Shown: one piece after another, positions 34,271-43,366 of the stretch
How the letters are laid out: each line of letters begins with the position of its first letter
How positions within the stretch are numbered: position 1 is the first letter of the stretch
Assembly (NCBI GenBank): GCA_016744135.1
Contig: JADGEX010000002.1
Location: 744,001-808,000, forward strand
DNA: 64,000 nt
Reading direction: 5' to 3'
Source: Pseudodesulfovibrio sp.
GTDB lineage: Bacteria > Desulfobacterota > Desulfovibrionia > Desulfovibrionales > Desulfovibrionaceae
Notes under the pieces: model-generated
Seen by the model: the letters and a program-made list of their open reading frames with translations, nothing else
Told to the model about the DNA's origin: nothing
The model's database searches: none
Program-made: the position numbers and the translations under genes

Positions 34271-34681
34271 TCAAAGCATGGTGTCGTCCACCTTTGACAA
34301 TGTTATTTCCCACAAGCGGCGCATGACTTTGTTCCTTTCGGAACCCTCGATATCATGCGGACCACTTCGTGTCTCTTTCAATATTTGAACGTCGCCGCCT
34401 TCAAGGGGATACTCGAAGATGTACCGGCATCCGAATTCCCGTTCAAGCTGGGCAAGAACAGCTTGAACCACCGGGGACGGTTCGGAGTTGACGATCAAGT
34501 TTTCAATGACCTCGTGTGCAATGCGCTCTACTAATTCGCGGCGCTTTGCCTGCTTGGCGATGTCGTCCAGAGGTTCGACATCACCCATTGCCTGCCGGAA
34601 ACGTGCAAGACGTTTCGCGCTCGTAAGTTGCTTCCCATAGGTTCGCAACATATTTCGAACATTGGCAGACGATACATTCAC
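34271..34681 (-). CDS. FlgM-associated protein, DVU0524 family
   Basis: 136 residues beginning MNVSSANVRNMLRTYGKQLTSAKRLARFR and ending RRLWEITLSKVDDTML. The placement just upstream of flgM is conserved in Desulfovibrionales, where NCBI names the family after DVU0524 (from memory). It is largely helical and charged, with no enzyme motif. It is likely part of the FlgM/sigma-28 circuit. AAGGAAAGGA lies upstream, and a sigma-28 promoter precedes it. Confidence 0.82.
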   Translation of the reverse strand: MNVSSANVRNMLRTYGKQLTSAKRLARFRQAMGDVEPLDDIAKQAKRRELVERIAHEVIENLIVNSEPSPVVQAVLAQLEREFGCRYIFEYPLEGGDVQILKETRSGPHDIEGSERNKVMRRLWEITLSKVDDTML

Positions 34682-34707
34682 GGTTTTTTTCCTTTCCTTA
34701 ATTGTTA

Positions 34708-34734
34708 GGATCGACTGCTGTAAAAAAAACTTTA
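34708..34734 (-). promoter_or_regulatory. Sigma-28 (FliA) promoter of the flgM operon
   Basis: On the minus strand TAAAGTTT (34734-34727) is separated by exactly 11 bases from GTCGATCC (34715-34708). The -35 matches the enteric consensus TAAAGTTT at all eight positions and the -10 matches GCCGATAA at five of eight. The start would be near 34701, 20 bases before the first gene. It implies that flgM is expressed late and feeds back on FliA. Confidence 0.75.
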
Positions 34735-34960
34735 GGGTGAAACCGGGAAAAAATCTAGAAAAGTGGTTTTTAAATTCAGGCTGAAAATGGTGAATTTGAG
34801 AAAAGGTTGAATGTTTTTGTAAGATTAACTATAAATTTGTTCATACTTTGACTCACAAGAAAAAAAACGATTATTTACAAATTAAATGATTTTTACGTGT
34901 TTTTTCTTCCGCAAAAGGCCCAATTCTCTCTGCGTTGTTTACGTTGGCAAGGAGGGTGAC
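34735..34960. other. AT-rich divergent gap
   Basis: Between the sigma-28 promoter and the leader ORF at 34961 lies an AT-rich stretch with no gene. It presumably carries the rightward promoter for the ARMT1-like gene, but no good -35/-10 or -24/-12 pair was found. Confidence 0.4.
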
Positions 34961-35026
34961 ATGTGGGCGGTGGTCAGGCATTGTATCAGGGACTTGAAAA
35001 ACATGGAAATCCGACTTGCGAGGTGA
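34961..35026 (+). CDS. Possible 21-residue leader peptide
   Basis: ATG at 34961 with an ideal ribosome site (AAGGAGG, 5 bases) opens a 21-codon frame (MWAVVRHC..., ending IRLAR) that stops at TGA 35024-35026, two bases before the ATG of the ARMT1-like gene in another frame. It could be a translational-coupling ORF or an attenuator peptide. Alternatively the strong site serves the GTG at 34963 that is in frame with the long gene. Confidence 0.4.
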   Translation: MWAVVRHCIRDLKNMEIRLAR

Positions 35027-35028
35027 GC

Positions 35029-36792
35029 ATGGGATTGGCCCGGCATATAGAATCGATTCGTGACATCCAATACGGCCAGGATGCAGCCCTTGATGCGTTG
35101 CTACTTCATTTCATGACCGAGAATCATCTTGAGTACTCCATTGATCCTGATAAAAATGCATCGGGTGAACAGATTCGTTTTATGATGGCGCTTGAGGAAG
35201 GGGAATTTTATGCCCCGTGTTCGGATTGGATGTTTCGTATGCTCCTTGAGGATGGCCTGCCCGAGCGTCTGCTGGAAGAATATCTTGTCCAGTGGAAGAC
35301 TTTTATCAGTCTGTCCCGTAATTTTTGTACTGACAGAGAGATTGCGCGGCGTTTTATTCAACTGGCTCGGCACAAGTTTCGGATGGTTCTCGCCTCCCCT
35401 ATTATCTTACCGTCACGTCTGATGAAGCGATTTATTACTATTTTTATGACTCAGAGCGGTATTGATGACCCGTACAGGGATATTCGCAAGGCCCTGAATC
35501 GTAAGGCTTCCGAGATAGTAGAAAGTGATGTCTTTGATGCCATGGTCAATGGTTGTCTGGCGAATGTCGAACAGCCCGGTCGTATTGATGATCTTCGTTT
35601 CAAGATAGATATGGTTGAAATTGAACGGCTCATGCGGATTTCCACCATGACGGATCATTGGATGCCCGAGACGTTTACGCCAGAAGCGCTTAAATCGTCT
35701 GTTCTGTCTGAAGAGGTCAAGGAAGGCTCCCGACTCTTTCATGATGTGTTTGAACGATTGGGCAAGGATAGAGAAAAGCGTCACCGTATTCTTTATCTTC
35801 CCAATCGGGCGGGTGGCATCTTGTTTGACTTGCAGGTGGTCCAGACTCTTTTGCGGTTGGGGCATCGCGTGGTCATGGCCTTGAAAGAAGGGTTTTATTT
35901 CGAGCATCCGACATTCTGGGATCGCGATAATGATCCGTTGTTGGCCAAGGCGTTTAGCGGAGCGAAATTTGTTAGCGAAGACAGGCTCTCCAAGAACGAA
36001 TTGCTGGGAATCATGGCACAGCATCCTTTTGTTGTTATTTCTGACGGTACACGGGAACGTTTTAATCCCTATCGTGCGTCTGTGACTTTTGCTCGTGCTT
36101 GGAAAGAGTGTGATTTGGTTTTGGCCAAGGGGCAGGCTGTGCACAATCGACTTATCAAGAGCAGTCATGATTTTACGCGGGATATAGTGAATTTTTATCG
36201 GGACGAGCATGGCGAATTTCATTTGCACTATCGTCCCAGACCTGAATCAATTGTTTCTTTTAGTGAGCAGTATATCGCAGCCAAGGCGGATGAAATCATT
36301 GCAGAGATGCGGGTTGCCCGGTCTCTGGGTAAGACTGTTATGTTTTACTCTGGTATCATCGGCTCTGTGCCCGGTCAGACTCAGGCCGCCATCAAGGTTA
36401 TTACCATATTCGTGGAGCATCTTCGTTCACAACTTGACGATGCCTATATTATCAACCCTGGTGAGCATTTTGAAGAGGGTATGGATGCCGATGATCTGAT
36501 GTTCATGTGGGAAAAGGTCCAGCGAAGCGGCTACATCAATGTCTGGCGTTTCCAGACGTATTTCGATATTGAGAAGAGCTTTGAGTTGATGGGCCGAAAG
36601 GTCCCGCCGGTATGGACCGGCAAAGATGCTACTTATTCGACCGGATGCACCAAGGAAATGCACATTGCTTTGGATGTTCAGAGGGTGCACCCAGAGTTGC
36701 AGATAATCGGGCCGAACCCCGAAAAGTTTTTCCGTAGGCGGGAGTACGGGGTGGGCAAATTCTGTGATGTAGCTATTGATTCGTGTGGATAG
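35029..36792 (+). CDS. ARMT1-like (DUF89) domain protein
   Basis: 587 residues from ATG 35029 (GAGG 7 bases upstream); a GTG at 34963 would add 22 residues. The N-terminal half is an all-helical region rich in Arg/Met without recognised motif. The DUF89/ARMT1 catalytic region lies in the second half: LPNRAGGILFDLQVV, VISDGTRERFNPYRAS (about 338-352), CDLVLAKGQAVHN (about 361-373). Family members are metal-dependent phosphatases acting on damaged sugar phosphates, with some methyltransferase claims. At this length it is unusual, since single-domain members have about 300-450 residues. It follows the flagellar block; mltA follows. Confidence 0.75.
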   Translation: MGLARHIESIRDIQYGQDAALDALLLHFMTENHLEYSIDPDKNASGEQIRFMMALEEGEFYAPCSDWMFRMLLEDGLPERLLEEYLVQWKTFISLSRNFCTDREIARRFIQLARHKFRMVLASPIILPSRLMKRFITIFMTQSGIDDPYRDIRKALNRKASEIVESDVFDAMVNGCLANVEQPGRIDDLRFKIDMVEIERLMRISTMTDHWMPETFTPEALKSSVLSEEVKEGSRLFHDVFERLGKDREKRHRILYLPNRAGGILFDLQVVQTLLRLGHRVVMALKEGFYFEHPTFWDRDNDPLLAKAFSGAKFVSEDRLSKNELLGIMAQHPFVVISDGTRERFNPYRASVTFARAWKECDLVLAKGQAVHNRLIKSSHDFTRDIVNFYRDEHGEFHLHYRPRPESIVSFSEQYIAAKADEIIAEMRVARSLGKTVMFYSGIIGSVPGQTQAAIKVITIFVEHLRSQLDDAYIINPGEHFEEGMDADDLMFMWEKVQRSGYINVWRFQTYFDIEKSFELMGRKVPPVWTGKDATYSTGCTKEMHIALDVQRVHPELQIIGPNPEKFFRRREYGVGKFCDVAIDSCG

Positions 36793-36826
36793 AGGTTCTA
36801 AATCAGACTTTCAACAAATGTGGGAT

Positions 36827-38176
36827 ATGAAAGCACACATACACATTTTTGCATGGCGAACGATGCGGCTTTTGGTCGCAATGTTGTGCATGGCGGCACT
36901 CTTTTCCTGCGTGAAGGATGGTTCGTTCTTTCGCGTCAAGGTTGAATCTCCTCCTGCGGTGGAATCTGAGAAGCCTGTGGAATTGGTTGAGGAAGCGTGT
37001 TCCGGCAGTTTGTGTGGTTCCCGAGTCACAGATAAATTGACTTTGCGCATGGTTCGTGAACCAGAGTCCGTTCCTGCCTGTGACATGTTTTTCCCGTTAT
37101 CCAATGTTGAAGGAGCCGAGAGTACTGCTCGGATTGATATCGCTAGTCAGGGGCTTTCGTCATGGACAGCGTTGGAGGGGCCGGTTCAACGCAGCCTTGA
37201 ATACGCTTTGAATATGGATCAGGATGGCCCTGCACTGGTACGGCCCGGTATGGTTTTGACTTGGGGACAGGTTGTTTGTTCACTGGAAGAATTTCTTGAT
37301 TTATTGCCACACCTTGATGATGCCCCGGAGTTGCTTGGCCAGCGTTTTGTTTGGTACGGTATGCGGAAAAAGCCTGTTATGACAGGGTATTATACGCCGG
37401 AGATTCAGGCTAGTCTAACCCGACAGCCCGGATATGAATTCCCGATTTATGGCGTTCCTGAAGATCTTCGTTATGGCAAAGTGCGTGGGTACAAGCAGTT
37501 TTATCGAGTGGAAAAGGGCCGTGTCCTGCCCTACTATGAACGTGGCGATATGGATGTACACAAGGTCTTGACTGGGCGTGGGTTGGAAATAGCCTGGGCT
37601 AAAGATCCCATTGATGTTTTCTACATGCAGGTGGAAGGGTGTGGGCGGCTACGGTTGCCTGATGGCACCACAAGAAATGTGCTGTACGGGGCCAAGAATG
37701 GATACGGTTTTAGAAGCCTTGGACGTATTCTTCATTCGCAGGGATTGCTTCCTCAAGGGAAATTGTCCAAAGGACATGTTAAATCCTATTTTGCCAAGAA
37801 TCCCGAAAAGATGTTTCAATTGATGGCGGAAAATCGGAGCTATGTTTTCTTTCGTTTAGAGAACTCGCCGCCCGAAGGGACCATTGGAAAGCCGTTGACG
37901 CCGATGGTCTCACTGGCTACAGACCGAAAGCTCCTGCCGCTTGGCAGTTTGCTCGCCTTTGAAGCTGAGATTCCTGAAGCCAGGGACGGACGACCAATCG
38001 GCAAGCGGACAGTGTCTGGCATCGGGCTGGCTCAGGATACAGGAACAGCTATCCGTGGAACGCGGGTGGATTATTACATAGGCGAGGGAAACGCGGTGGA
38101 GCCCATTGCCAACAATATAAAAACAGAGGCCACCGTGTATCTCCTTATAAGCAAAGAAGCACTCATCAATGGCTGA
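36827..38176 (+). CDS. mltA: Membrane-bound lytic murein transglycosylase A (MltA)
   Basis: 449 residues from ATG 36827; the MltA beta-barrel and 3D domains run from about 170 on: KPVMTGYYTPEIQASL, FYMQVEGCGRLRLPDG, and the 3D signature DTGTAIRGTRVDYYIGEG with the catalytic aspartate. The hydrophobic start with FSC resembles a lipoprotein signal; ATG 36863 (MRLLVAMLCMAALFSC) is an alternative that gives a cleaner lipobox. It cuts peptidoglycan to 1,6-anhydro-muropeptides at the outer membrane. It follows the ARMT1-like gene directly and overlaps the next gene by 8 bases. Confidence 0.9.
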   Translation: MKAHIHIFAWRTMRLLVAMLCMAALFSCVKDGSFFRVKVESPPAVESEKPVELVEEACSGSLCGSRVTDKLTLRMVREPESVPACDMFFPLSNVEGAESTARIDIASQGLSSWTALEGPVQRSLEYALNMDQDGPALVRPGMVLTWGQVVCSLEEFLDLLPHLDDAPELLGQRFVWYGMRKKPVMTGYYTPEIQASLTRQPGYEFPIYGVPEDLRYGKVRGYKQFYRVEKGRVLPYYERGDMDVHKVLTGRGLEIAWAKDPIDVFYMQVEGCGRLRLPDGTTRNVLYGAKNGYGFRSLGRILHSQGLLPQGKLSKGHVKSYFAKNPEKMFQLMAENRSYVFFRLENSPPEGTIGKPLTPMVSLATDRKLLPLGSLLAFEAEIPEARDGRPIGKRTVSGIGLAQDTGTAIRGTRVDYYIGEGNAVEPIANNIKTEATVYLLISKEALING

Positions 38177-38813
38177 TATTACCATAGACATTACCAAAGA
38201 GACTCTTCAGGACGCAATCGCTCACCAGACCCGGTCTGTGATGGATTGGCATTATGGCGAACCCGTGTATGAGGGAGACCCTGCCGACGACTTGAACGGG
38301 GTGCCCGGTTTACGTGAACTCATAGCTCGTCAGCACTGGGCCAATTTTCAGCTCTGGCATGTGGAAGATCGCGCCCGTCGTAAAGACGTGGAAGCCAAGG
38401 TCATCGCTGATTGCAAATACGCCATCGATAAGCTTAACCAGAAGCGCAACGATTTGATCGAGCGGGTGGATGAGTGTCTGATCGGTATGCTTTCTCCGTT
38501 GTTGCCCGGTGATGCTGCCGAAAGGTACAACACTGAGACCGTAGGGGCCGCTTTGGACAGATTGTCCATTCAGGCACTCAAGATTTTTCATATGAAAGAG
38601 CAGTGTAGCCGCAAGGATGTCGATGAAGCCCATGTGGATCAGTGTAATGCTAAAGTCGAAGTCTTGGTGCGCCAACATGGAGATTTGGGGCAGGCCATTT
38701 TGGAATTGATTGATGAATACGCTGCAGGCACCAAGAAGCCCAAGGTGTATTTCCAATTCAAGATGTACAATGACCCCAGTCTGAACCCGGAACTCTACAA
38801 AAATAAATCATAG
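38169..38813 (+). CDS. DUF4254 family protein
   Basis: 214 residues. It has a helical fold with AIAHQTRSVMDWHY, LIARQHWANFQLWHVEDRARR and IDKLNQKRNDLIERVDECL, the pattern of DUF4254. Such genes are often beside lipopolysaccharide or cell-wall genes; the function is not known. It overlaps the end of mltA and is 9 bases before gatB, so mltA-DUF4254-gatB look co-transcribed. Confidence 0.75.
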   Translation: MADITIDITKETLQDAIAHQTRSVMDWHYGEPVYEGDPADDLNGVPGLRELIARQHWANFQLWHVEDRARRKDVEAKVIADCKYAIDKLNQKRNDLIERVDECLIGMLSPLLPGDAAERYNTETVGAALDRLSIQALKIFHMKEQCSRKDVDEAHVDQCNAKVEVLVRQHGDLGQAILELIDEYAAGTKKPKVYFQFKMYNDPSLNPELYKNKS

Positions 38814-38822
38814 GTAAGCGAC

Positions 38823-40256
38823 ATGTCCCGCTACGAAACCGTTATCGGCCTTGAGGTGCACGCTCAGCTCAAGACCAAGACCAAGATTTTCTGTTCCTGT
38901 TCCACTGAATTTGGAAAGGATCCTAATGAGAATGTGTGTGCAGTCTGTTCCGGTATGCCCGGTGTCTTGCCCGTACTTAACGAAAAGGTGGCCGAGTACG
39001 CGACCAAGATGGGGATTGCTACCAATTGCGAGATCAACCTCAAGTCCGTATTTGCGCGTAAGAATTATTTTTATCCCGACTTGCCCAAAGGCTATCAGAT
39101 TTCCCAGTTTGAACTGCCCATTTGCGAACACGGGCATGTGGATATCGAAGTAGACGGCGAAAAAAAACGTATCGGTGTGACGCGTATTCACATGGAAGAG
39201 GACGCAGGGAAGAATATTCACTCTGCGGCTGATAACGCCAGCTTTGTGGATTTGAACCGGACCGGCGTACCGCTTATCGAAATCGTATCCGAGCCGGATA
39301 TGCGGAGTGCCGAGGAAGCGATTGCCTATCTCAAGGAAGTTCGGTCCGTCCTCCTTTACCTTGGTATCTGTGACGGCAACATGGAAGAGGGGAGCTTTCG
39401 TTGTGATGCGAATATTTCCGTTCGTCCTTATGGACAGGAAGAATTTGGAACCCGTGCGGAGTTGAAGAACCTCAACTCCTTTAAGCATATTCTCAAGGCC
39501 ATCGAGTATGAAGTGGATCGTCAGATCGATCTCGTAGAAGATGGTGAAAAAGTTGTGCAGGAAACTCGGCTTTTCAACGTGGACAAGGGCATCACTCAGT
39601 CCATGCGTGGCAAGGAAGAGGCGCACGATTATCGCTATTTCCCGGATCCGGATCTTGTTCCGTTGGTTCTTGATGAAGCGTGGGTCAAACAGTGGCAGTC
39701 TGAATTGCCTGAGTTGCCCCGTGATAAGCGTGAACGGTTCATGGTCGAATATACGTTGGCCGACTATGATGCTGCGTTGATCACAACTGATCGAACTGTT
39801 GCTGAATATTTTGAAGCTGCAGTCAAGGCGTACAACGGTGAAGCCAAGAAGGTCACCAACTGGGTGGTCGGCGAATTGCTGCCGTTCTGTCATGAAGTTG
39901 AGTCTGAAGCCTGCGATGTAAAGCTTTCGCCTGAAAAGCTGGCAGCTTTGCTTACGTTGGTTGATGACGGGACCATTTCCGTCAAGATCGGTAAGGATAT
40001 TTTCCGTGATCTCTGTGAGTCCGGTGATGATCCTGCAGAATACGTCAAGGCCAAAGGGCTTGCGCAGATGTCTGATTCCGGTGAACTGGAAGCCATGGTT
40101 GATCAGGTTATTGCTGATAATCCTTCTGAAGTGGAAGCATTCAAGGGCGGCAAGAAAAAACTTATGAGCTTTTTCATGGGACAGGTCATGCGCCTTTCTA
40201 AAGGCCAGGCCAACCCCGGAATCGTGACCAAGATGATTCAAGAAAAACTTTCATAA
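38823..40256 (+). CDS. gatB: Aspartyl/glutamyl-tRNA amidotransferase subunit B
   Basis: 477 residues. [21 protein letters not shown], the cysteines [29 protein letters not shown] and [12 protein letters not shown] (here [13 protein letters not shown]) mark GatB, followed by the C-terminal YqeY-like domain. With GatA and GatC it amidates misacylated Glu-tRNA-Gln and Asp-tRNA-Asn. The partners are not in the window. AGGTAAG precedes the ATG. Confidence 0.98.
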   Translation: MSRYETVIGLEVHAQLKTKTKIFCSCSTEFGKDPNENVCAVCSGMPGVLPVLNEKVAEYATKMGIATNCEINLKSVFARKNYFYPDLPKGYQISQFELPICEHGHVDIEVDGEKKRIGVTRIHMEEDAGKNIHSAADNASFVDLNRTGVPLIEIVSEPDMRSAEEAIAYLKEVRSVLLYLGICDGNMEEGSFRCDANISVRPYGQEEFGTRAELKNLNSFKHILKAIEYEVDRQIDLVEDGEKVVQETRLFNVDKGITQSMRGKEEAHDYRYFPDPDLVPLVLDEAWVKQWQSELPELPRDKRERFMVEYTLADYDAALITTDRTVAEYFEAAVKAYNGEAKKVTNWVVGELLPFCHEVESEACDVKLSPEKLAALLTLVDDGTISVKIGKDIFRDLCESGDDPAEYVKAKGLAQMSDSGELEAMVDQVIADNPSEVEAFKGGKKKLMSFFMGQVMRLSKGQANPGIVTKMIQEKLS

Positions 40257-40362
40257 TCGAGATTTTTAGAATTCCCTTTTTTGATCATGCATTGAATTTT
40301 GACTAAAACCCAATCGGCGCATACGGGCCTTTGCTGACCTTGAAACACAGAGCGCTGCGATA

Positions 40363-40420
40363 CAAAGTTTTGGAGATTCTCAAGAACCTTTTTCAAAAGG
40401 TTCTTGAGCCGCCGGAGGCA
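40363..40420 (+). repeat. Dispersed intergenic repeat with perfect hairpin, copy 4
   Basis: AAAGTTTTGGAGA is followed by CTCAAGAACCTTTT (40379-40392), loop TC, AAAAGGTTCTTGAG (40395-40408), then CCGCCGGAGGCA. The outer stem sequence differs from copy 2 (CCAGAGA/TCTCTGG) but stays complementary. The GGAGG of the conserved end lies 7 bases before the mtnA ATG and is its only ribosome site. Confidence 0.75.
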
Positions 40421-40425
40421 AAAAA

Positions 40426-41478
40426 ATGACTGAACATATTCAATATTCATCGGAAAAAGACGCTCTTATTCTTCTCGACCAACGATTCTTGCCCAATCGC
40501 GAGGATTGGTTCGAATGCAAGACCACGGACGATATCTGTTTCGCTCTGGTGGTTATGGTCGTGCGTGGTGCGCCCGCTATCGGCGTGACCGCTGCCTATG
40601 GCTGTTATCTGGCTGGTCGCGAAGTTCAGGGCATGGATGGCGACTGGAAGGTGAATCTTGAGGCCAAGCTCGACCAGATTCATGATGCCCGCCCGACCGC
40701 AGTCAACCTGCGTTGGGCCGTGCGCGAGATGCGTCGTATCTGGAAAGAAGCTGGTGATGTTTCTCTTGAGAAGTTGCTGGAAACCTGGCTGGAAAGAGCC
40801 AAGGAAATCCATGTCGGCGATATCGAAATGTGCGAGCTTATCGGCAAGTTTGGCGGAGAACTCATGGACGATGGCGATACCATCATGACCCATTGTAATG
40901 CCGGTGCGCTGGCTACTGCCGGATACGGCACGGCTCTGGGCGTGGTGCGTGGTGCCATTGATCAGGGCAAGAAAGTGTCTGTCATTGCCAACGAGACCCG
41001 TCCGTTTTTGCAGGGCGCACGCCTGACCGCGTATGAACTGCATAAGGATGGTATCCCGGTAAAGGTCGCCTGCGATAACGCCTGCGCATTGCTCATGAAG
41101 CGTGGATTAGTGGACAAAGTGGTGGTCGGCGCTGACCGTATTACTGCTAACGGGGATGCCGTGAACAAGATTGGTACCTTCGGCGTAGCCATTATAGCTG
41201 ATCGGTTCAACATTCCTTTTTATGTGGCCGCTCCGCAGTATACCATCGATACCGAGACGTTGTCCGGTGACGATGTGCCTATTGAGGACCGCGATCCCAG
41301 AGAAGTAACGCATATCGGCGATCATCGTATTCCACCCGAAGGCGTTGAGGTTTATAACCTCGCATTTGATCCGACTCCCAATGATCTTATTGCTGGTATT
41401 ATCACGGAAAAAGGTGTGTTGTACCCGCCATACACCGAGTCCATCAAAAAACTCTTTGCGGATTACCCGGAAGGATAG
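40426..41478 (+). CDS. mtnA: S-methyl-5-thioribose-1-phosphate isomerase
   Basis: 350 residues. [37 protein letters not shown] (catalytic cysteine), [17 protein letters not shown] and [21 protein letters not shown] are the full MtnA signature, separating it from eIF2B-like paralogues. It isomerises methylthioribose-1-phosphate to the ribulose form in methionine salvage; the same family also handles 5-deoxyribose-1-phosphate. No other salvage gene is nearby. The ribosome site comes from the repeat. Confidence 0.95.
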   Translation: MTEHIQYSSEKDALILLDQRFLPNREDWFECKTTDDICFALVVMVVRGAPAIGVTAAYGCYLAGREVQGMDGDWKVNLEAKLDQIHDARPTAVNLRWAVREMRRIWKEAGDVSLEKLLETWLERAKEIHVGDIEMCELIGKFGGELMDDGDTIMTHCNAGALATAGYGTALGVVRGAIDQGKKVSVIANETRPFLQGARLTAYELHKDGIPVKVACDNACALLMKRGLVDKVVVGADRITANGDAVNKIGTFGVAIIADRFNIPFYVAAPQYTIDTETLSGDDVPIEDRDPREVTHIGDHRIPPEGVEVYNLAFDPTPNDLIAGIITEKGVLYPPYTESIKKLFADYPEG

Positions 41479-41505
41479 ACTCGACATTCTTTTAAAGATA
41501 GGCTA

Positions 41506-41540
41506 ATCCCGCGCTTCCCCTGTTAACGGAAGTGCGGGAT
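41506..41540 (+). terminator. Terminator-like hairpin after mtnA
   Basis: ATCCCGCGCTTCC (41506-41518) pairs with GGAAGTGCGGGAT (41528-41540), 13 bp with one G-T. It is followed by CTTATCGTTCTC, so the U-run is weak. It separates mtnA and der. Confidence 0.65.
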
Positions 41541-41579
41541 CTTATCGTTCTCGCGTCATTTTTATAATCTGGAGCCAAT

Positions 41580-43091
41580 ATGCTGCCAATCGTCGCCCTT
41601 GTGGGTCGCCCTAATGTGGGTAAGTCCACACTTTTCAACCGTCTACTCAGGAAAGCGCGGGCCATTACCCACGATTTGCCGGGAGTGACGCGCGACCGCA
41701 TCTATGGCGAATGCCGGATGGGTGACGTGCGTTTTGATCTCGTCGATACTGGCGGTATGGTGCTTGAATCAGAAGCCACACCCGAATTGTCCAAAGATTT
41801 TGAAGACGAGATTTTTGAACAGGCTCAGGAAGCCATTGAAGAGGCTAATGCCATCATCTTCGTGGTGGACGGCAAGGAAGGTCTGACTCCGCTTGATCAG
41901 CAAGCTGCAGAATATGTGCGTCGTTCCGGCAAGCCTGTGTTCATGCTTGTGAATAAGGTGGACGGCAGTGAGTTTGCCCCTCAAATGACGGGCGAATTTC
42001 ATGAGCTTGGTATCGAGTTTATGCCTGTTTCCGCTGCTCATGGTTATAATTTGCATGAAGTACGTCATCGGGTGAAACAGTTCGTTATTGATCTGAATAT
42101 CCCTGAAGATGAAGACGACGGTATTGAAAAAGGTTTGCGTCTGACCATGCTCGGCCGTCCCAACGCCGGTAAGTCTTCTATTATCAATGCGGTTATCGGC
42201 AAGGATCGGCTTATCGTTTCCGATGTGGCTGGAACCACCCGTGATTCCATTGACGTTACTTTCGAGAAGCGGGATAAGCGGTATACCTTCGTTGACACGG
42301 CGGGCGTTCGCAGAAGGGCCAACATTCAGGATCATCTGGAAAAGATCAGCGTTATTCGTGCCCTGAAAAACTCCAGACGATCTGATGTGACCATCCTGAC
42401 TATTGATATAACCCTCGGGGTTGGACGGCAGGATAAACGACTCATCGAATTTTTGGCTAAGGAAAAGACCCCGTTTATCGTGGTGGTGAATAAGGCTGAT
42501 CTGGTCCCTCGTAATGAGACCAATCGGGCTTTGGAAGCATTCAGAAATGAATTGCGTATCATTCCGCACGTCCCCATCGTCATGACGAGTGCACAGAAAG
42601 GCGTGGGTATTGGAAAACTCCTTCCCATCGCCGAGGCCATGCGTAAGGAGTGCCAGATTCGTATTGGTACCGGAATCCTTAATAGATCGCTTCAGGCCGT
42701 ACTGGAGCGCCAACAGCCGCCTGTTGTAAAGCGTCGCAGACCTAAATTTTTCTATGTGACCCAGGCTGACGAGGAAATTCCGACATTCGTGTTCTTCTGT
42801 AACGATCACACCATCGTCAAGACATCCTACGTCCGTTATCTGGAAAACCAGTTCCGCAAGATGCTTGGCATCAAGACCGCGCCTGTGAATATTGTGTTCC
42901 GGTCCAGTCATGACAAGAAGGAATGGCAGAAGAGTCGTGGCATTTCCTCTATGGGCAAACGTGGTCCGGGCCGTGAACGCATGGGCGGTGCCAAGACCCG
43001 TCGTCATGAGACCAAATACAAGGCTCTCAAGAGCAAGCGGCGCAGAGATGAAAAAGATGAGAAAGAAAAGAGAGGGAAAAGAGGTAAATAA
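41580..43091 (+). CDS. der: Ribosome biogenesis GTPase Der (EngA)
   Basis: 503 residues with two GTPase domains: GRPNVGKS (9-16), DTGG, NKVD, and GRPNAGKS (about 193-200), DTAGVRR, NKAD. A C-terminal KH-like domain (VFRSSHDKKEW) follows. The tail of about 45 residues is very basic (KSKRRRDEKDEKEKRGKRGK), longer than in E. coli. It works in 50S assembly. GGAG lies just before the ATG. Confidence 0.97.
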   Translation: MLPIVALVGRPNVGKSTLFNRLLRKARAITHDLPGVTRDRIYGECRMGDVRFDLVDTGGMVLESEATPELSKDFEDEIFEQAQEAIEEANAIIFVVDGKEGLTPLDQQAAEYVRRSGKPVFMLVNKVDGSEFAPQMTGEFHELGIEFMPVSAAHGYNLHEVRHRVKQFVIDLNIPEDEDDGIEKGLRLTMLGRPNAGKSSIINAVIGKDRLIVSDVAGTTRDSIDVTFEKRDKRYTFVDTAGVRRRANIQDHLEKISVIRALKNSRRSDVTILTIDITLGVGRQDKRLIEFLAKEKTPFIVVVNKADLVPRNETNRALEAFRNELRIIPHVPIVMTSAQKGVGIGKLLPIAEAMRKECQIRIGTGILNRSLQAVLERQQPPVVKRRRPKFFYVTQADEEIPTFVFFCNDHTIVKTSYVRYLENQFRKMLGIKTAPVNIVFRSSHDKKEWQKSRGISSMGKRGPGRERMGGAKTRRHETKYKALKSKRRRDEKDEKEKRGKRGK

Positions 43092-43103
43092 CGGTTCTCT
43101 TTG

Positions 43104-43131
43104 TTGACAAGGAACCGTTGAAGAGTGTAGA
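43104..43131 (+). promoter_or_regulatory. Possible promoter of tRNA-Ser
   Basis: TTGACA (43104-43109), 16-base spacer, TGTAGA (43126-43131). The start would be near 43138, 40 bases before the tRNA. It lies within a hairpin AACGGTTC/GAACCGTT (43090-43119) that follows der. Confidence 0.4.
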
Positions 43132-43178
43132 CGATTTTTCCTCGACACGTTGTTGTCACCAACAACAGGTTCGGGATA

Positions 43179-43272
43179 GGAGAAGTGGCCGAGTTGGCTG
43201 AAGGCGCACGCCTGCTAAGCGTGTAACGGGTGTTAAGCTCGTTCGAGAGTTCAAATCTCTCCTTCTCCGCCA
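43179..43272 (+). tRNA. tRNA-Ser (anticodon GCT), CCA encoded
   Basis: 94 bases. Acceptor GGAGAAG/CTTCTCC, discriminator G, CCA encoded, anticodon loop CTGCTAA in stem ACGC/GCGT, long variable arm GGGTGTTAAGCTC, T-loop TTCAAAT. It reads AGC and AGU. Confidence 0.97.
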
Positions 43273-43278
43273 TATTTT

Positions 43279-43315
43279 AAGGGCTTACGATGTAAATCGT
43301 AAGCCCTTTTTTTTT
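43279..43315 (+). terminator. Terminator after tRNA-Ser
   Basis: AAGGGCTTACGA (43279-43290) and TCGTAAGCCCTT (43297-43308), followed by a run of T residues to 43315. Strong intrinsic terminator. Confidence 0.95.
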
Positions 43316-43366
43316 GCTGAAATCATAAGGTGTGAAGTATCCGTAGCCAGGCGTTATGAAAACACC

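Noticed and set aside
38808..40241. 477-codon minus-strand ORF opposite gatB
   Set aside because: Exact shadow of gatB; no ribosome site or family pattern.
41769..43148. 459-codon minus-strand ORF opposite der
   Set aside because: Antisense shadow of the Der GTPase; no start signal.
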